This document shows, in pieces, positions 26,665-35,972 of a stretch of 64,000 bases of DNA. Both the position numbers and the translations under genes were made by a program. This DNA is from Micromonospora carbonacea (lineage in GTDB: Bacteria; Actinomycetota; Actinomycetes; Mycobacteriales; Micromonosporaceae). The stretch lies in contig NZ_JACHMZ010000001.1 of the NCBI RefSeq assembly GCF_014205165.1, positions 5,190,501 to 5,254,500 of the forward strand, read 5' to 3'. Under the pieces are notes generated by a model, which saw only the letters and a program-made list of their open reading frames with translations, ran no database searches and was not told where the DNA came from. The number at the start of each line of letters is the position of its first letter. Position 1 is the first letter of the stretch.

Positions 26665-28380
26665 ATGCCGGCACCCCGCCTGCTCATCGGCCCGCTGCTG
26701 CGCCGGGTCGTCGGCACGCGGGCCACCGTCTGGGTGGAGACCAGCGCGCCCGCGACGGTCCGGGTCCGCACGGCCGACGGCGCCGGGGGCACCGCGACCA
26801 CCTTCTCCGCGTACGACCACCACTACGCGCTCGTCGTCGTCGAGGGGCTCACCCCCGACAGCGCGACGACCTACGAGGTGCTGGTCGACGACGAGGTCGC
26901 CTGGCCGGAGCCCCGGTCCGCCTTCCCGCCCAGCGTGATCCGCACCCGGGCCGCCGACGACCGGGACCAGCCGGTGCGCCTGGTCTTCGGCTCCTGCCGG
27001 GAAACCACCCAGCACTCCACCGCCCGCAAGCTGCCCCCCGACGCGCTCGACGCGTACGCCCGGCGGTTGATGGCCGACCCGGGCCGGGCCGACGCCCAGG
27101 CCGACCTGCTGGTGCTGCTCGGCGACCAGGTCTACGCCGACGAGACCTCGCCGACCGTGCGGCGGCTGCTCAAGCGGCGTCGCCGGCGGCCGGAGGGCGC
27201 CCCGGCGACGCAGGTGGTCAGCTTCGACGAGTACACCAAGCTCTACCTGGAGTCGTGGCGCGACCCGGAGATCCGCTGGCTGTTCTCCACCGTGCCCAGC
27301 GTGATGATCTTCGACGACCACGAGGTGATCGACGACTGGAACACCTCCGCGGCGTGGCGCGACGACATGCGCGCCCAGCCCTGGTGGGCCGAGCGGATCG
27401 GCAGCGGGCTGGCCTCCTACTGGGTCTACCAGCACCTCGGCAACCTCGCCCCCGACGAGATCGCCGCCGACCCCGTCTACGCGAAGGTCGTCGCCGCCGG
27501 GGACGCCACCGAGGTCCTGCGCGAGTTCGGCGCCCGGGTCGACAAGGAGGCCGACGAGGCGCACGACACCGAACGCTGGCGCGCGGTGCAGTACCAGTGG
27601 AGCTACGCCCTGGACCTGGGGCGCACCCGGCTGGTGATGCTGGACAACCGGTGCAGCCGGGTGCTGGAGCGGGGCAACCGGGCGATGCTGCCGCCCGGCG
27701 AGTGGTCCTGGTTCCTCGACCGCGCGCACGGCGTCTACGACCACCTCGTCGTCGGCGCGTCGCTGCCCTGGCTGCTGCCGCCCGGCATCCACCACGTCGA
27801 GGCGTGGAACGAGAAGCTCGCCGACTCCCGGCACCGCTGGGTGGCCGGCTCCGCCGAGCGGCTGCGCCGGGCGCTCGACCTGGAGCACTGGGCGGCGTTC
27901 CGGCGTTCCTTCGACGCCCTCGGCGCGCTCTTCGCGCGGCTGGGCAGCGGCCCGGCCGGGCACACCGGCGACCGGGTCGGCGCGGGGCCGGCGTACCCGC
28001 CGCCGGCGTCGATCAGCGTGCTCTCCGGGGACGTGCACCACTCGTACGTGGCCCGGGCCCGGTTCGCCGACCCGGGGGTGCACACCCCCGTGCACCAGCT
28101 CACCTGCTCGCCGATCCACAACCAGGTGCCGGCGGCGATGCGTCCGCTGATGCGGCTGGGCTGGTCGCCGGGGCCGGCCGGGGCGGCCCGCGCGCTGGCC
28201 CGCAGCGCCGGGGTGCGCCGCCCGAGCGTGCGCTGGCGCAAGCTGGCCGGTCCCTACTTCGGCAACGCCGTGGCGACTCTCGCCCACGCCGGCCGCACGG
28301 CCGACGTGACGATCGAGGGCACCACCGGCGACGGGCACCTACGCACGGTTTTCCGAAGGCGGCTCGCCTCCGGGGGCTGA
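26665..28380 (+). CDS. PhoD-like alkaline phosphatase / metallophosphoesterase
   Basis: 571 residues. An N-terminal Fn3-like domain (~1-105) is followed by a PhoD-type calcineurin-like fold: FGSCRETT, LVLLGDQVYADE (~152-163), MIFDDHEVIDDWNTS (~213-227), VVGASLPWLLP and SGDVHHSYVARA (~451-462). No signal peptide is evident, unlike secreted Tat-exported PhoD, so it may act inside the cell or on lipids. ATG 26665 with CTGGAGG seven bases upstream. It is followed 26 bases later by a MarR gene on the same strand. Confidence 0.85.
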   Translation: MPAPRLLIGPLLRRVVGTRATVWVETSAPATVRVRTADGAGGTATTFSAYDHHYALVVVEGLTPDSATTYEVLVDDEVAWPEPRSAFPPSVIRTRAADDRDQPVRLVFGSCRETTQHSTARKLPPDALDAYARRLMADPGRADAQADLLVLLGDQVYADETSPTVRRLLKRRRRRPEGAPATQVVSFDEYTKLYLESWRDPEIRWLFSTVPSVMIFDDHEVIDDWNTSAAWRDDMRAQPWWAERIGSGLASYWVYQHLGNLAPDEIAADPVYAKVVAAGDATEVLREFGARVDKEADEAHDTERWRAVQYQWSYALDLGRTRLVMLDNRCSRVLERGNRAMLPPGEWSWFLDRAHGVYDHLVVGASLPWLLPPGIHHVEAWNEKLADSRHRWVAGSAERLRRALDLEHWAAFRRSFDALGALFARLGSGPAGHTGDRVGAGPAYPPPASISVLSGDVHHSYVARARFADPGVHTPVHQLTCSPIHNQVPAAMRPLMRLGWSPGPAGAARALARSAGVRRPSVRWRKLAGPYFGNAVATLAHAGRTADVTIEGTTGDGHLRTVFRRRLASGG

Positions 28381-28406
28381 GCTCGTCGCACCCGTACCCT
28401 TACGGC

Positions 28407-28847
28407 GTGGACGATCATTCCCCGGAGACCCTGCGGTTCGTCGAGCACGAGTTGACCGCGCTGCTGCGCCGGGGACGCTCGCTCTCCTTCGAGGTCGCCC
28501 AGGAGGTGCACCCCAACCTCGACCAGAACGCGTACGGCCTGCTGCTGTGGCTGCGCCGCTCGGACGCGACCCGGCTGACCGACCTGGCCGCCCGGCTCGG
28601 GATCAGCAAGGGGACGCTGAGCCGGCAGATCAACGGCCTGGAGGCGCTCGGGCTGGTGCGCCGGGAGCCCGAGCCGGAGGACCGGCGGGCGTGGCGGCTC
28701 ACCCTGACCGAGGAGGGGCAGCGCCGGTTCGACGCCGCCCGGGCGACCCGGCTCGCGCTGTTCCGGCGCATAGTGGAGAGCTGGTCGAGACGGGACGTGG
28801 CGGACTTCGGCCGCCTGCTGCGCCGCTTCAACGACGCCCTCGACTGA
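28407..28847 (+). CDS. MarR family regulator
   Basis: 146 residues. Winged helix of MarR type: NAYGLLLWLRRSDATRLTDLAARLGISKGTLSRQINGLEALGLVRREPEPEDRRAW lies at about 39-94, with DR in the wing. The GTG at 28407 follows the phosphatase gene by 26 bases, suggesting co-transcription. Regulated genes and ligand unknown. The hairpin repeat begins a few bases after its TGA. Confidence 0.9.
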   Translation: MDDHSPETLRFVEHELTALLRRGRSLSFEVAQEVHPNLDQNAYGLLLWLRRSDATRLTDLAARLGISKGTLSRQINGLEALGLVRREPEPEDRRAWRLTLTEEGQRRFDAARATRLALFRRIVESWSRRDVADFGRLLRRFNDALD

Positions 28848-28850
28848 GGT

Positions 28851-28906
28851 GCAAGGAAGGGCCCCCTGTTAACGCTTTCTGTATAGGAAGGGTCCCTTCC
28901 TAACAC
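28851..28906 (+). repeat. Stop-adjacent hairpin repeat, copy B (after MarR gene)
   Basis: Starts 3 bases after the MarR TGA. AGGAAGGG near 28854-28861 can pair with CCCTTCCT near 28894-28901; the space between holds CCCCCTGTTAACGC and TAGGAAGGGT. The second half is itself a palindrome, AGGAAGGG-T-CCCTTCCT. Same orientation relative to the preceding gene as copies A and C. Likely terminator. Confidence 0.85.
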
Positions 28907-28993
28907 CCCGCGCCGCGGCGGGCGGCGGGCGGCGAGGGCGGCCGGCGCGCAATGCGGTGGCCCGGTGTCGGGGGTGCCGGCCAGGATGGGCGG

Positions 28994-29515
28994 ATGACCT
29001 GGAGAGCACCGCAGACCACCCGCAGCGACGCACCGTTCGTCGGCGACGAGCGCACCATGCTCGACGGCTGGCTGGACTACCACCGGCAGACCCTGCTGCT
29101 CAAGTGCGCCGGGCTGACCGCCGAGCAGTTGCGCACGCCCAGCGTCGAGCCGTCCGGGCTGAGCCTGCTCGGCCTGGTGCGGCACCTGGCCGAGGTGGAG
29201 GCGTGGTGGTTCCGGGAGTGCTTCGCCGGGCAGCGCGTCGACTACCCGTACTTCACGCCGGAGAACCCCGACGCCGACCACGACGTCAGCGCCGCCGACG
29301 CCGAGGCCGACCTCGCCACCTACCACCGGGAGGTCGACCTCGCCCGCGCCGCCGCGGCGGGCCGTTCCCTCGACGAGACGTTCACCGAGGCCGGGCCCAA
29401 GAAGCGCACGTTCAGCCTGCGCTGGGTCTACCTGCACATGATCGAGGAGTACGCCCGGCACAACGGCCACGCCGACCTGATCCGGGAACGCATCGACGGC
29501 GTCACCGGCGAGTGA
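28994..29515 (+). CDS. DinB-family protein (DUF664-like)
   Basis: 173 residues. Four-helix DinB/YfiT-like fold: LDGWLDYHRQTLLLKCAGLTAEQL, SLLGLVRHLAEVEAWWFRECFAG with a His metal ligand, and YLHMIEEYARHNGHADLIRERIDG with the HxxxH-type pair. Relatives include mycothiol- and bacillithiol-dependent enzymes, which is plausible in an actinomycete, but no specific reaction can be given. ATG 28994. The end of the gene is duplicated after the stop. Confidence 0.87.
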   Translation: MTWRAPQTTRSDAPFVGDERTMLDGWLDYHRQTLLLKCAGLTAEQLRTPSVEPSGLSLLGLVRHLAEVEAWWFRECFAGQRVDYPYFTPENPDADHDVSAADAEADLATYHREVDLARAAAAGRSLDETFTEAGPKKRTFSLRWVYLHMIEEYARHNGHADLIRERIDGVTGE

Positions 29516-29541
29516 CGGAACCCGGGGCCGGCGAGTGACGG
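29505..29541. repeat. Duplicated gene end across the DinB stop codon
   Basis: CCGGCGAGTGACGG occurs at 29505-29518, where TGA is the real stop, and again exactly at 29528-29541. Period 23 bases. Confidence 0.8.
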
Positions 29542-29557
29542 CCCCGGCAACGACCGC

Positions 29558-30178
29558 TCAGTACGCCAGGGCCGCCCGCAGGTAGCGCAGCCCCGACGGC
29601 CCGTCCCACCGGTACGCCGAGAGCCCGGCCGCCCGCGCGCCCCGGATCGCCCAGTCCTCGTCGTCGACGAACAGCACCCGGGCGGGCGGGGTCTCCAGCG
29701 CCGCGCAGGCCGCCTGGAAGTACTCCTTCGCCGGCTTGTGCACCCCGACGACGGAGGAGTTGACCACCACGTCCAGCTCGCCGGTCAGGCCCAGCGCGGC
29801 GAGGTCGGTGTCGAGCAGGTCGGTGCCGTTGGTGCCCAGCCCGACCCGTACGCCGGCCGCCCGCACCTCGCGCACGAACGCCAGCACCTCGGGGTCGACC
29901 TCGCCCCGGTAGCGCTGCCACCGCTCGACGGCGGCGCGGGCGCGCTGCGGGCCGCCGGCCGAGTCGGCCAGCGCGTCGGCGACGCTGGCCACCCAGTCGG
30001 CGTGGCTGACCTGGCCGGTCAGCACCGGCTGGAGCCGTCCCCAGTGCATCGCGATCTCGGCGAGCACCCCGTCGTCGAGGCCGTACTCCCGTTCCACGCC
30101 GGCGGCGACCGCCGGGTCCCAGCGCCGCAGCACCCCGTCGAGATCCACCAGGAGCGCCGTCGCGCGTTCCCGAGCCAC
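29558..30178 (-). CDS. HAD-superfamily hydrolase
   Basis: 206 residues. HAD motif I LLVDLDGVL (Asp nucleophile ~12, second Asp 14), motif II GLGTNGTD, motif III Lys in GVHKPAKEYF and motif IV FVDDEDWAI. A helical cap follows motif I. A phosphatase or haloacid-dehalogenase-like activity is expected; substrate unknown. GTG 30178 overlaps the smc stop by one base (TAGTG), so it is translated after smc. Confidence 0.88.
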   Translation of the reverse strand: MARERATALLVDLDGVLRRWDPAVAAGVEREYGLDDGVLAEIAMHWGRLQPVLTGQVSHADWVASVADALADSAGGPQRARAAVERWQRYRGEVDPEVLAFVREVRAAGVRVGLGTNGTDLLDTDLAALGLTGELDVVVNSSVVGVHKPAKEYFQAACAALETPPARVLFVDDEDWAIRGARAAGLSAYRWDGPSGLRYLRAALAY

Positions 30179-33100
30179 TACTGTTTCTCCTCGCCGCGGC
30201 CGTGCCGCTCGTCGTCGCCCCGGCCGGCACCGCCGCCGTCGACGGCGGTGCGGGCGGGCCGGTTCTGCTCCCCCTCGGCCCGGTTGAGCCGCTGGCTGAT
30301 CACCTGGGTGACGCCGCTGCGCATGGTCACCCCGTAGAGGGCGTCGGCGATCTCCATCGTCCGCTTCTGGTGGGTGATGACGATCAGCTGACTCTTCTCC
30401 CGCAACTGTGCCAGCAGCGTGATCAACCTGCCCAGGTTGACGTCGTCGAGGGCCGCCTCGACCTCGTCCATGATGTAGAACGGGCTGGGCCGGGCCCGGA
30501 AGATCGCCACCAGCATCGCCACGGCGGTCAGCGAGCGCTCGCCGCCGGAGAGCAGGGACAGCCGCTTGATCTTCTTGCCGGGCGGCCGGGCCTCCACCTC
30601 CACGCCGGTGGTGAGCAGGTCCTCGGGGTCGGTGAGGATCAGCCGCCCCTCACCGCCGGGGAAGAGCACCGTGAAGACCTGCTCGAACTCCCGCGCGGTG
30701 TCGGCGAACGCGCTGGCGAAGACCTCCAGGATGCGCTCGTCGACGTCCTTCACCACGGTCAGCAGGTCCCGGCGGGTGGCCTTGAGGTCCTCCAGCTGCT
30801 CGGAGAGGAACTTGTAGCGCTCCTCCAGCGCGGCGAACTCCTCCAGCGCCAGGGGGTTGACCTTGCCGAGCAGGGCCAGCTCGCGTTCCGCCTTCGCGGC
30901 CCGCTTCTCCTGCACCGGCCGCTCGTAGCGGACCGGCTCGGGCACCGGCAGCCCGTCCCGCTCGGCCGCCGCCACGTCGGCCTGGGTCGGGGGTACGGGC
31001 TGCGTCGGGCCGTACTCGGCGAGCAGCGTCTCCACGTCGAGGCCGAAGTCCTCGGCGGCCTTGGCCTCCAGCTGCTCGATGCGCAGCCGCTGCTCGGCGC
31101 GGGCCACCTCGTCGCGGTGCACCTGGCTGGTCAGCCGCTCCAGCTCCGCGCCAAGGCGCTTCGCCGCGCCGCGTACCTCGGACAGCTCGGCCTCGCGGGC
31201 GGCCCGCTCGCGCGCCACGGCGTCGCGGTGCTCCTCGGCCCGCGCGATCGACACGGCGAGCCGGGCCAGCGCCTCGCGGGCGCCGCCGGCCACCGCGCGG
31301 GCGATGGTCGCGCCCCGGGCGCGGGCCGCGCGCCGCGCCGCCGCGCGTTCCCGCGCGGCCCGCTCGGCGGCGGCCTGCCGGCGCAGCGAGTCGGCCCGGC
31401 CGGCGATCGAGGAGACCCGCTCCTCGGCGGTACGCACCGCGAGCCGGACCTCCATCTCGTTCTGCCGGGCCTGCGGCACCATCGCGGCGAGCTGGTCGCG
31501 TTCCTCCGTGGACGGCTCGGCGTCGATCGGGGTGGCCTCGGCCAGCCGCAGCCGCTCCTCCAGCTCGGCCAGGGCGGCGAGGTCGCGTTGCCGGGCCGCC
31601 TCGGCGCGGGCGCGGGACTCGCCGAGCCGGTCGGTCTCCGCCTTCGCCGAGCGGGCGGCGGCGCCCAGCTCGGCGAGGCGGCGGGCGGCGGCGTTGCGGT
31701 GGCTCTCCGCCTCCCGTTTCGCCGCGGCGGCGTGCTGCACGGCCTCCTTGGCGGCGGCGACCTCGGCGCGCGCCTCGACGAGCTGCTCGCGCAGCTCGGC
31801 GGCGCTGCGCTCGGCGGCGAGCCGGTTGCCCCGGGCCTCCTCGACGGCGGCCTGCACCTCGATGAAGCTGGGCGCCTTCGCCGACCCACCGGCCGCCGCG
31901 TACGCCCCGACGACGTCGCCGTCGGGGGTGACCGCGCGCAGCTCCGGGTTGTCGGCGACCAGCTCGGCGGCGGCGGCGAGGTCGTCGACGACGGCCACGT
32001 CGCGCAGCGCCCGGTGCACGGCGGGGCGCAGCTCGGCGGAACACTCGACCAGGTCGGGGGCCCAGCGGGCGTGCGCGGGCAGCTTGGGGCGCAGGGCGTC
32101 GGGGCCGCCGGTCATGCCCGGCCCGGCGGGGCTGCCCACGAGCAGGCCGGCGCGGCCGGCGTCGGAGATCTTGAGCAGCCGCATCGCCTCGACGGCCTCG
32201 TCGACGCCGGTGACCGCGACCGCGTCGGCGAGCCCGCCCAGCGCGGCGGCGAGCGCGGCGGAGTGGCCGGGGGCGACGGTGAGCAGCCCGGCCAGGCTGC
32301 CGAGCAGGCCGGGCACCTCGCCGGCGCGGGCCAGCAGCGCGCCCGCGCCGTCCTTGCGGCGCAGGCCGATGGCGAGCGCCTCCTCGCGGGCCTTCTGGGT
32401 GGCGGCCTCCTTCTCGGCGGCCCGTTCCGCGTCGGCGAGGGACCGCGCGGCGGCCTGCGCCCGCTCCTGGGCGGCGACGGCCTCGGCGTGCCGGTCGTCG
32501 AGGTCGGCGTTGTCCCGGTCGGCCTCGGTGGACTGCTCGGCGACCGCGTCGAGGTCGGCCTGCGCCTGCTCGGCGCGGGCCAGGGCGTCGGCGTGGGCGG
32601 CGGCGAGCCGCTCGATCTCCTCCCCGGCGCTGGTGGTGCGGGCGCGGGCGGAGTTGACCTGGCCGGTGAGCCGGGCCAGCCCCTCCCGCCGGTCGGCGAT
32701 CGCCTTCGCGGCGGCGACCAGCTCCCGTTCGGCGGCGGCGAGCTGCCGTTCCAGCTCCTGCCGCTGCTCGACGGCCTCGGCGAGGCGGATCTGGTCGTCG
32801 GTGAGCGCGCCGCGCAGCTCCTCCTCCTGCTCGCGGACCCGCTCCGCCTCGGCGTCCAGCTGGTCGGGGTCGCGGCCGGGGCGCTCGTCGTCGGGCGTGG
32901 CGGTGAGGTGGCGCAGCCGCTCGCGGGCGAGCTGCTCGACGGAGCGGAACCGTTCGGAGAGCGCGGACAGCTTGTACCAGGTGTCCTGGGCGGCGGCGAG
33001 CAGCGGCGCGTCCTCGGCGAGGGCGGCCTCCAGCTCGCCGAGGCGGCCCTGCACCTCGGTGTGCTCCGCCTCGACCTCCCGGCGGCGCTCCCGCGCGGCG

Positions 33101-33846
33101 CTCTCGTCGGCGATCTCCCGGTCCAGGGTGGCGCGCAGGGTGTGCAGGTCGTCGGCGAGCAGCCGCAGCCGGGCGTCGCGCAGGTTGGCCTGGATCGCGG
33201 CGGCCCGGCGGGCGACCTCGGCCTGCCGGCCCAGCGGCTTGAGCTGGCGGCGCAGCTCGGCGGTGAGGTCGGTCAGGCGGTTGAGGTTGGTCTGCATCGC
33301 GTCGAGCTTCCGCAGCGCCTTCTCCTTGCGCTTGCGGTGCTTGAGGACGCCGGCCGCCTCCTCGATGAACGCCCGCCGGTCCTCCGGCTTGGCGTGCAGC
33401 ATCCCGTCGAGACGGCCCTGGCCGACGATGATGTGCATCTCCCGGCCGATGCCGGAGTCCGACAGCAGCTCCTGGATGTCCAGCAGGCGGCAGGAGTCGC
33501 CGTTGATCTCGTACTCGCTCTCGCCGGAGCGGAACATCCGGCGGGTGATGGAGACCTCGGTGTACTCGATGGGCAGCGCGCCGTCGGTGTTGTCGATGGT
33601 GAGGGTGACCTCGGCCCGGCCCAGCGGGGCCCGCCCGGCGGTGCCGGCGAAGATGACGTCCTCCATCTTGCCGCCGCGCAGCGCCTTGGCGCCCTGCTCG
33701 CCGAGCACCCAGGCGATGGCGTCGACGACGTTGGACTTGCCGGAGCCGTTCGGGCCGACCACGCAGGTGATCCCGGGCTCCAGCTTCAGCGTCGTCGCGG
33801 AGGCGAAGGACTTGAACCCCTTCACCGTCAGGCTCTTGAGATACAC
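30178..33846 (-). CDS. smc: Chromosome segregation protein SMC
   Basis: 1222 residues. Condensin ATPase that organises and segregates the chromosome with ScpA/B. Walker A VGPNGSGKSNVVDAI (~31-45), Q-loop, long coiled coils (~170-500 and 680-1000, Ala/Glu/Arg-rich), a Gly-rich hinge (~510-670), then the signature LSLLSGGERSLTAVAMLVAI and Walker B PFYIMDEVEAALDDVN (~1130). A ~45-residue basic/acidic tail ends GRGEEKQ. The start MYLKSLTVKGFKSFA is canonical. The gene lies between ftsY and mutM/rnc in the same regional order as in mycobacteria. Confidence 0.97.
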   Translation of the reverse strand: MYLKSLTVKGFKSFASATTLKLEPGITCVVGPNGSGKSNVVDAIAWVLGEQGAKALRGGKMEDVIFAGTAGRAPLGRAEVTLTIDNTDGALPIEYTEVSITRRMFRSGESEYEINGDSCRLLDIQELLSDSGIGREMHIIVGQGRLDGMLHAKPEDRRAFIEEAAGVLKHRKRKEKALRKLDAMQTNLNRLTDLTAELRRQLKPLGRQAEVARRAAAIQANLRDARLRLLADDLHTLRATLDREIADESAARERRREVEAEHTEVQGRLGELEAALAEDAPLLAAAQDTWYKLSALSERFRSVEQLARERLRHLTATPDDERPGRDPDQLDAEAERVREQEEELRGALTDDQIRLAEAVEQRQELERQLAAAERELVAAAKAIADRREGLARLTGQVNSARARTTSAGEEIERLAAAHADALARAEQAQADLDAVAEQSTEADRDNADLDDRHAEAVAAQERAQAAARSLADAERAAEKEAATQKAREEALAIGLRRKDGAGALLARAGEVPGLLGSLAGLLTVAPGHSAALAAALGGLADAVAVTGVDEAVEAMRLLKISDAGRAGLLVGSPAGPGMTGGPDALRPKLPAHARWAPDLVECSAELRPAVHRALRDVAVVDDLAAAAELVADNPELRAVTPDGDVVGAYAAAGGSAKAPSFIEVQAAVEEARGNRLAAERSAAELREQLVEARAEVAAAKEAVQHAAAAKREAESHRNAAARRLAELGAAARSAKAETDRLGESRARAEAARQRDLAALAELEERLRLAEATPIDAEPSTEERDQLAAMVPQARQNEMEVRLAVRTAEERVSSIAGRADSLRRQAAAERAARERAAARRAARARGATIARAVAGGAREALARLAVSIARAEEHRDAVARERAAREAELSEVRGAAKRLGAELERLTSQVHRDEVARAEQRLRIEQLEAKAAEDFGLDVETLLAEYGPTQPVPPTQADVAAAERDGLPVPEPVRYERPVQEKRAAKAERELALLGKVNPLALEEFAALEERYKFLSEQLEDLKATRRDLLTVVKDVDERILEVFASAFADTAREFEQVFTVLFPGGEGRLILTDPEDLLTTGVEVEARPPGKKIKRLSLLSGGERSLTAVAMLVAIFRARPSPFYIMDEVEAALDDVNLGRLITLLAQLREKSQLIVITHQKRTMEIADALYGVTMRSGVTQVISQRLNRAEGEQNRPARTAVDGGGAGRGDDERHGRGEEKQ

Positions 33847-34158
33847 CTTCTCGATCCTCGTCCGGTGGCCGCCGAGCGTCGTGGGCTGCGCGGACCTGGT
33901 GAACCCGCAGACTAACCCGGTGTCGCCGGGGCTCGGGCACGCGACCCGCCCCGGGCCGGCGTTGACGACCGGCCGGGGCGCCGCGTACCGGGTTTCCCGG
34001 TACGGATCGGACGGCCCGGGCCGAGGCGGAGCTTGATCAATTATTCAAGATCAGAGAACGGCACGGGGAAATGCCCCGGACATGGCTGCGCGCCGGCACA
34101 TTAAGTGTCGGCGCGCGATTTCTGCGTGGTGCGATTCAGTTGTCGGACCTGCGGAAGA
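33847..34158. other. Spacer upstream of smc
   Basis: 312 bases without a gene. Contents: a GC-rich imperfect hairpin at about 33950-33980 (GCCCCGGGCCGG / CCGGCCGGGGC), an AT-rich patch with interleaved short inverted repeats at 34032-34054 (CTTGA...TCAAG, TGATC...GATCA), and a terminator-like hairpin at 34088-34116. The smc promoter is presumably here. Confidence 0.55.
34088..34116. terminator. 12-bp hairpin after the small coiled-coil gene
   Basis: GCGCGCCGGCAC (34088-34099), loop ATTAA, GTGTCGGCGCGC (34105-34116); one G-T wobble. It lies 42 bases beyond the small gene's stop on the minus strand and is a plausible terminator. Confidence 0.7.
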
Positions 34159-34353
34159 TCAGGTCAGCGCCGGCTCGGCCAGCCGGAGGAGGTCGTCCGC
34201 CTCCGCCGCAGCCGCCGCGAGCCGATCGTTCTCGGCGCGCAGACGCGTGATCTCGAACTCCAGGGCCTGAACCCTGGACCGCAGTCGGGTGACCTCGTCG
34301 AGCAGACGCCGATCGGGCGCTGCACCTACGTGGCCGTAGAGGGCCTTCGCCAT
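34159..34353 (-). CDS. Small conserved coiled-coil protein, unknown function
   Basis: 64 residues. ATG 34353 has AAGGAG at good spacing. The N-terminus is AKALYGHVG, the middle is a heptad-rich helix (LLDEVTRLRSRVQALEFEI then TRLRAENDRLAAAAAEADDL) and it ends RLAEPALT. From memory, Streptomyces and other actinobacteria encode small proteins with the same start (KALLGHVG), zipper and AEPALT end, which suggests a conserved family without assigned role. Single gene with its own long, relatively AT-rich upstream region and a hairpin terminator. Could be a DNA-binding or structural dimer. Confidence 0.75.
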   Translation of the reverse strand: MAKALYGHVGAAPDRRLLDEVTRLRSRVQALEFEITRLRAENDRLAAAAAEADDLLRLAEPALT

Positions 34354-34724
34354 GCTGACTCCTTGATATGCGCTGCCGGAAAGGCCGGACCAACGCGCGC
34401 CCACTCGTACGCGGCTGTCATTCCCAGCGATTCTGGGCACGAACGGGCGCGACTGGCGACACCTACATATTGAGCCGACAACCCCTCATTAGTCAAGTTA
34501 GCGCAGGCCGTAGATCATCTTCACGTCGGCCGGGCCGCTTGTCGGTGGCTGCCACAAGGCGCGGACACTCTCTGTCCGGACGCGTTAACTGTACGCCCGG
34601 GAACAACGGAACTCACCCCGCGTGAAGCGCTTTCGTCTTAACTCTTTCTTAGCCACGTTGCCGCAGCTTGCGGCGCGCCCGTACGGTCACCCTGGCCCGC
34701 AACCGACCCATGGAGGCGACAGGC
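34354..34724. other. Divergent promoter region, comparatively AT-rich
   Basis: 371 bases between the divergent small coiled-coil gene and the CAP-domain gene. It contains CGGACA-ctctc-TGTCCG (34562-34578), a GCCGCA-gct-TGCGGC hairpin near 34664, and a low-GC stretch around 34455-34505. The GGAGG at 34712-34716 is the Shine-Dalgarno of the CAP gene. Specific promoters not assigned. Confidence 0.5.
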
Positions 34725-35960
34725 GTGTACGGCTGGACCGACCCGAACGACCCGGAGGGCGCGCGGCGGCGTCAGGAGCCCCCGGCCGACGAGCCGGCCT
34801 GGCTGACCGACCGCCCGGCACCCCGGTCGACCTACCTGTTCGGGGACGAACCGGACCAGCCGAGTGACCAACGGCACACCTCCGGGCCTCCGGCGTCGCC
34901 GGCCGACCGGCCCCGGGCGGACGAGCCCACCGCCCGGTGGCATTCCCCGGAACAGCCGAACGGTCAATGGCACTCGCCGGAACGGCCGGGCGGACAGTGG
35001 CACGTGCCGGAGGCACCGGGCGATCGGTGGCACGCCCCGGAGCGGGCCCCCGACCATCGGTATCCGGCCGACCGCCCGGCCCCGGCGGCGGAGCACACCC
35101 GGGCGCTGCCGGTCGTCCCCGGCCCCACCGGCGGCGCGGCCACGCCGGCCGCCGCGCGGCCGGCCCACCCCGCCGCCGCGCGCCGCCCCGGCACCGCTGC
35201 GGGCGGCGGCGAGGGACGGCACCGGCCCACCCGGCGGCTTTCCCGCCCGCTGCTGATCGGCGGCGCCGCCGCGGCGGCCACCCTGGTGGTGAGCCTCGGC
35301 GTCGCCGCCCTCGTGCTGCCCGGCGGGGACACCCCACGGACCGACCCGGCCGCGGCCGACGCCCCGGTCGTCGCGCCCGCCGACCCGGCCGTCCCCACCT
35401 CGGCCAGCCCGTCGGCGTCGCCCTCGCCGAGCGCCTCGCCGACCAGCGCCAGCCCGTCGCCCTCGCCGAGCCGGACGGCCAAGCCGGCCCCGAGGCCCAG
35501 CCGGACCACCGCCGCGTCGCGGAGCAACCAGCGCAGCAGCGCCCCGGCCACGCCCCGGGTCGCCGCCGCGCCCGGCGTGAGCGCGCAGGCGAAGGAGGTC
35601 GTCGACCTGGTCAACGCGGAGCGGGCCGAGGCCGGGTGCGGCGCGCTGAAGATCGACGACAAGCTCATGGCGGCGGCCCAGGCGCACAGCCAGGACCAGG
35701 CCGACCACCGGAAGATGACGCACGACGGCAGCGACGGCAGCGACGTCGGCGAGCGGCTCGACCGGGCCGGCTACGCCTGGCGCGCGTACGGCGAGAACGT
35801 CGCGTGGAACCAGCAGACCCCGGCCGCGGTGATGGACGCCTGGATGAACAGCCCGGGGCACCGGGCCAACATCCTGAACTGCTCCTTCACCGAGATCGGC
35901 GTCGGCGTCGCCAACAGCAACGGGCCCTACTGGACGCAGGACTTCGGCACCCCGCGCTGA
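34725..35960 (+). CDS. Membrane-anchored CAP-domain (SCP/PR1-like) protein
   Basis: 411 residues. GTG 34725 is selected over ATG 34710 because GGAGG lies 8 bases upstream. Cytoplasmic N-terminal ~185 residues are Pro/Arg-rich with a tenfold-residue repeat (WHxPExPxGQ, four units, residues 72-111). One membrane helix follows (PLLIGGAAAAATLVVSLGVA), then a Ser/Pro/Ala stalk and a C-terminal CAP domain (~290-411): VVDLVNAERAEAGCGAL, AAQAHSQDQADHRKMTHD, YGENVAWNQQTP, WMNSPGHRANILNCSFTEIGVGV. Extracellular role unknown. Confidence 0.88.
   Translation: MYGWTDPNDPEGARRRQEPPADEPAWLTDRPAPRSTYLFGDEPDQPSDQRHTSGPPASPADRPRADEPTARWHSPEQPNGQWHSPERPGGQWHVPEAPGDRWHAPERAPDHRYPADRPAPAAEHTRALPVVPGPTGGAATPAAARPAHPAAARRPGTAAGGGEGRHRPTRRLSRPLLIGGAAAAATLVVSLGVAALVLPGGDTPRTDPAAADAPVVAPADPAVPTSASPSASPSPSASPTSASPSPSPSRTAKPAPRPSRTTAASRSNQRSSAPATPRVAAAPGVSAQAKEVVDLVNAERAEAGCGALKIDDKLMAAAQAHSQDQADHRKMTHDGSDGSDVGERLDRAGYAWRAYGENVAWNQQTPAAVMDAWMNSPGHRANILNCSFTEIGVGVANSNGPYWTQDFGTPR
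34938..35057. repeat. 30-bp tandem repeat, four units, inside the CAP-domain gene
   Basis: Units at 34938-34967, 34968-34997, 34998-35027 and 35028-35057 encode WHSPEQPNGQ, WHSPERPGGQ, WHVPEAPGDR and WHAPERAPDH. The repeat is in frame and diverged. Confidence 0.8.
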
Positions 35961-35972
35961 CCCGGGCCGGGC

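Noticed and set aside
30202..33915. 1237-codon frame opposite smc
   Set aside because: Shadow of the smc coding sequence; no recognisable protein motif, Gly/Leu/Val-rich pseudo-protein.
34032..34054. AT-rich inverted repeats as a replication or partition site
   Set aside because: Single short pair of 5-bp arms; no DnaA-box or parS-like sequence, so only noted as part of the smc upstream spacer.
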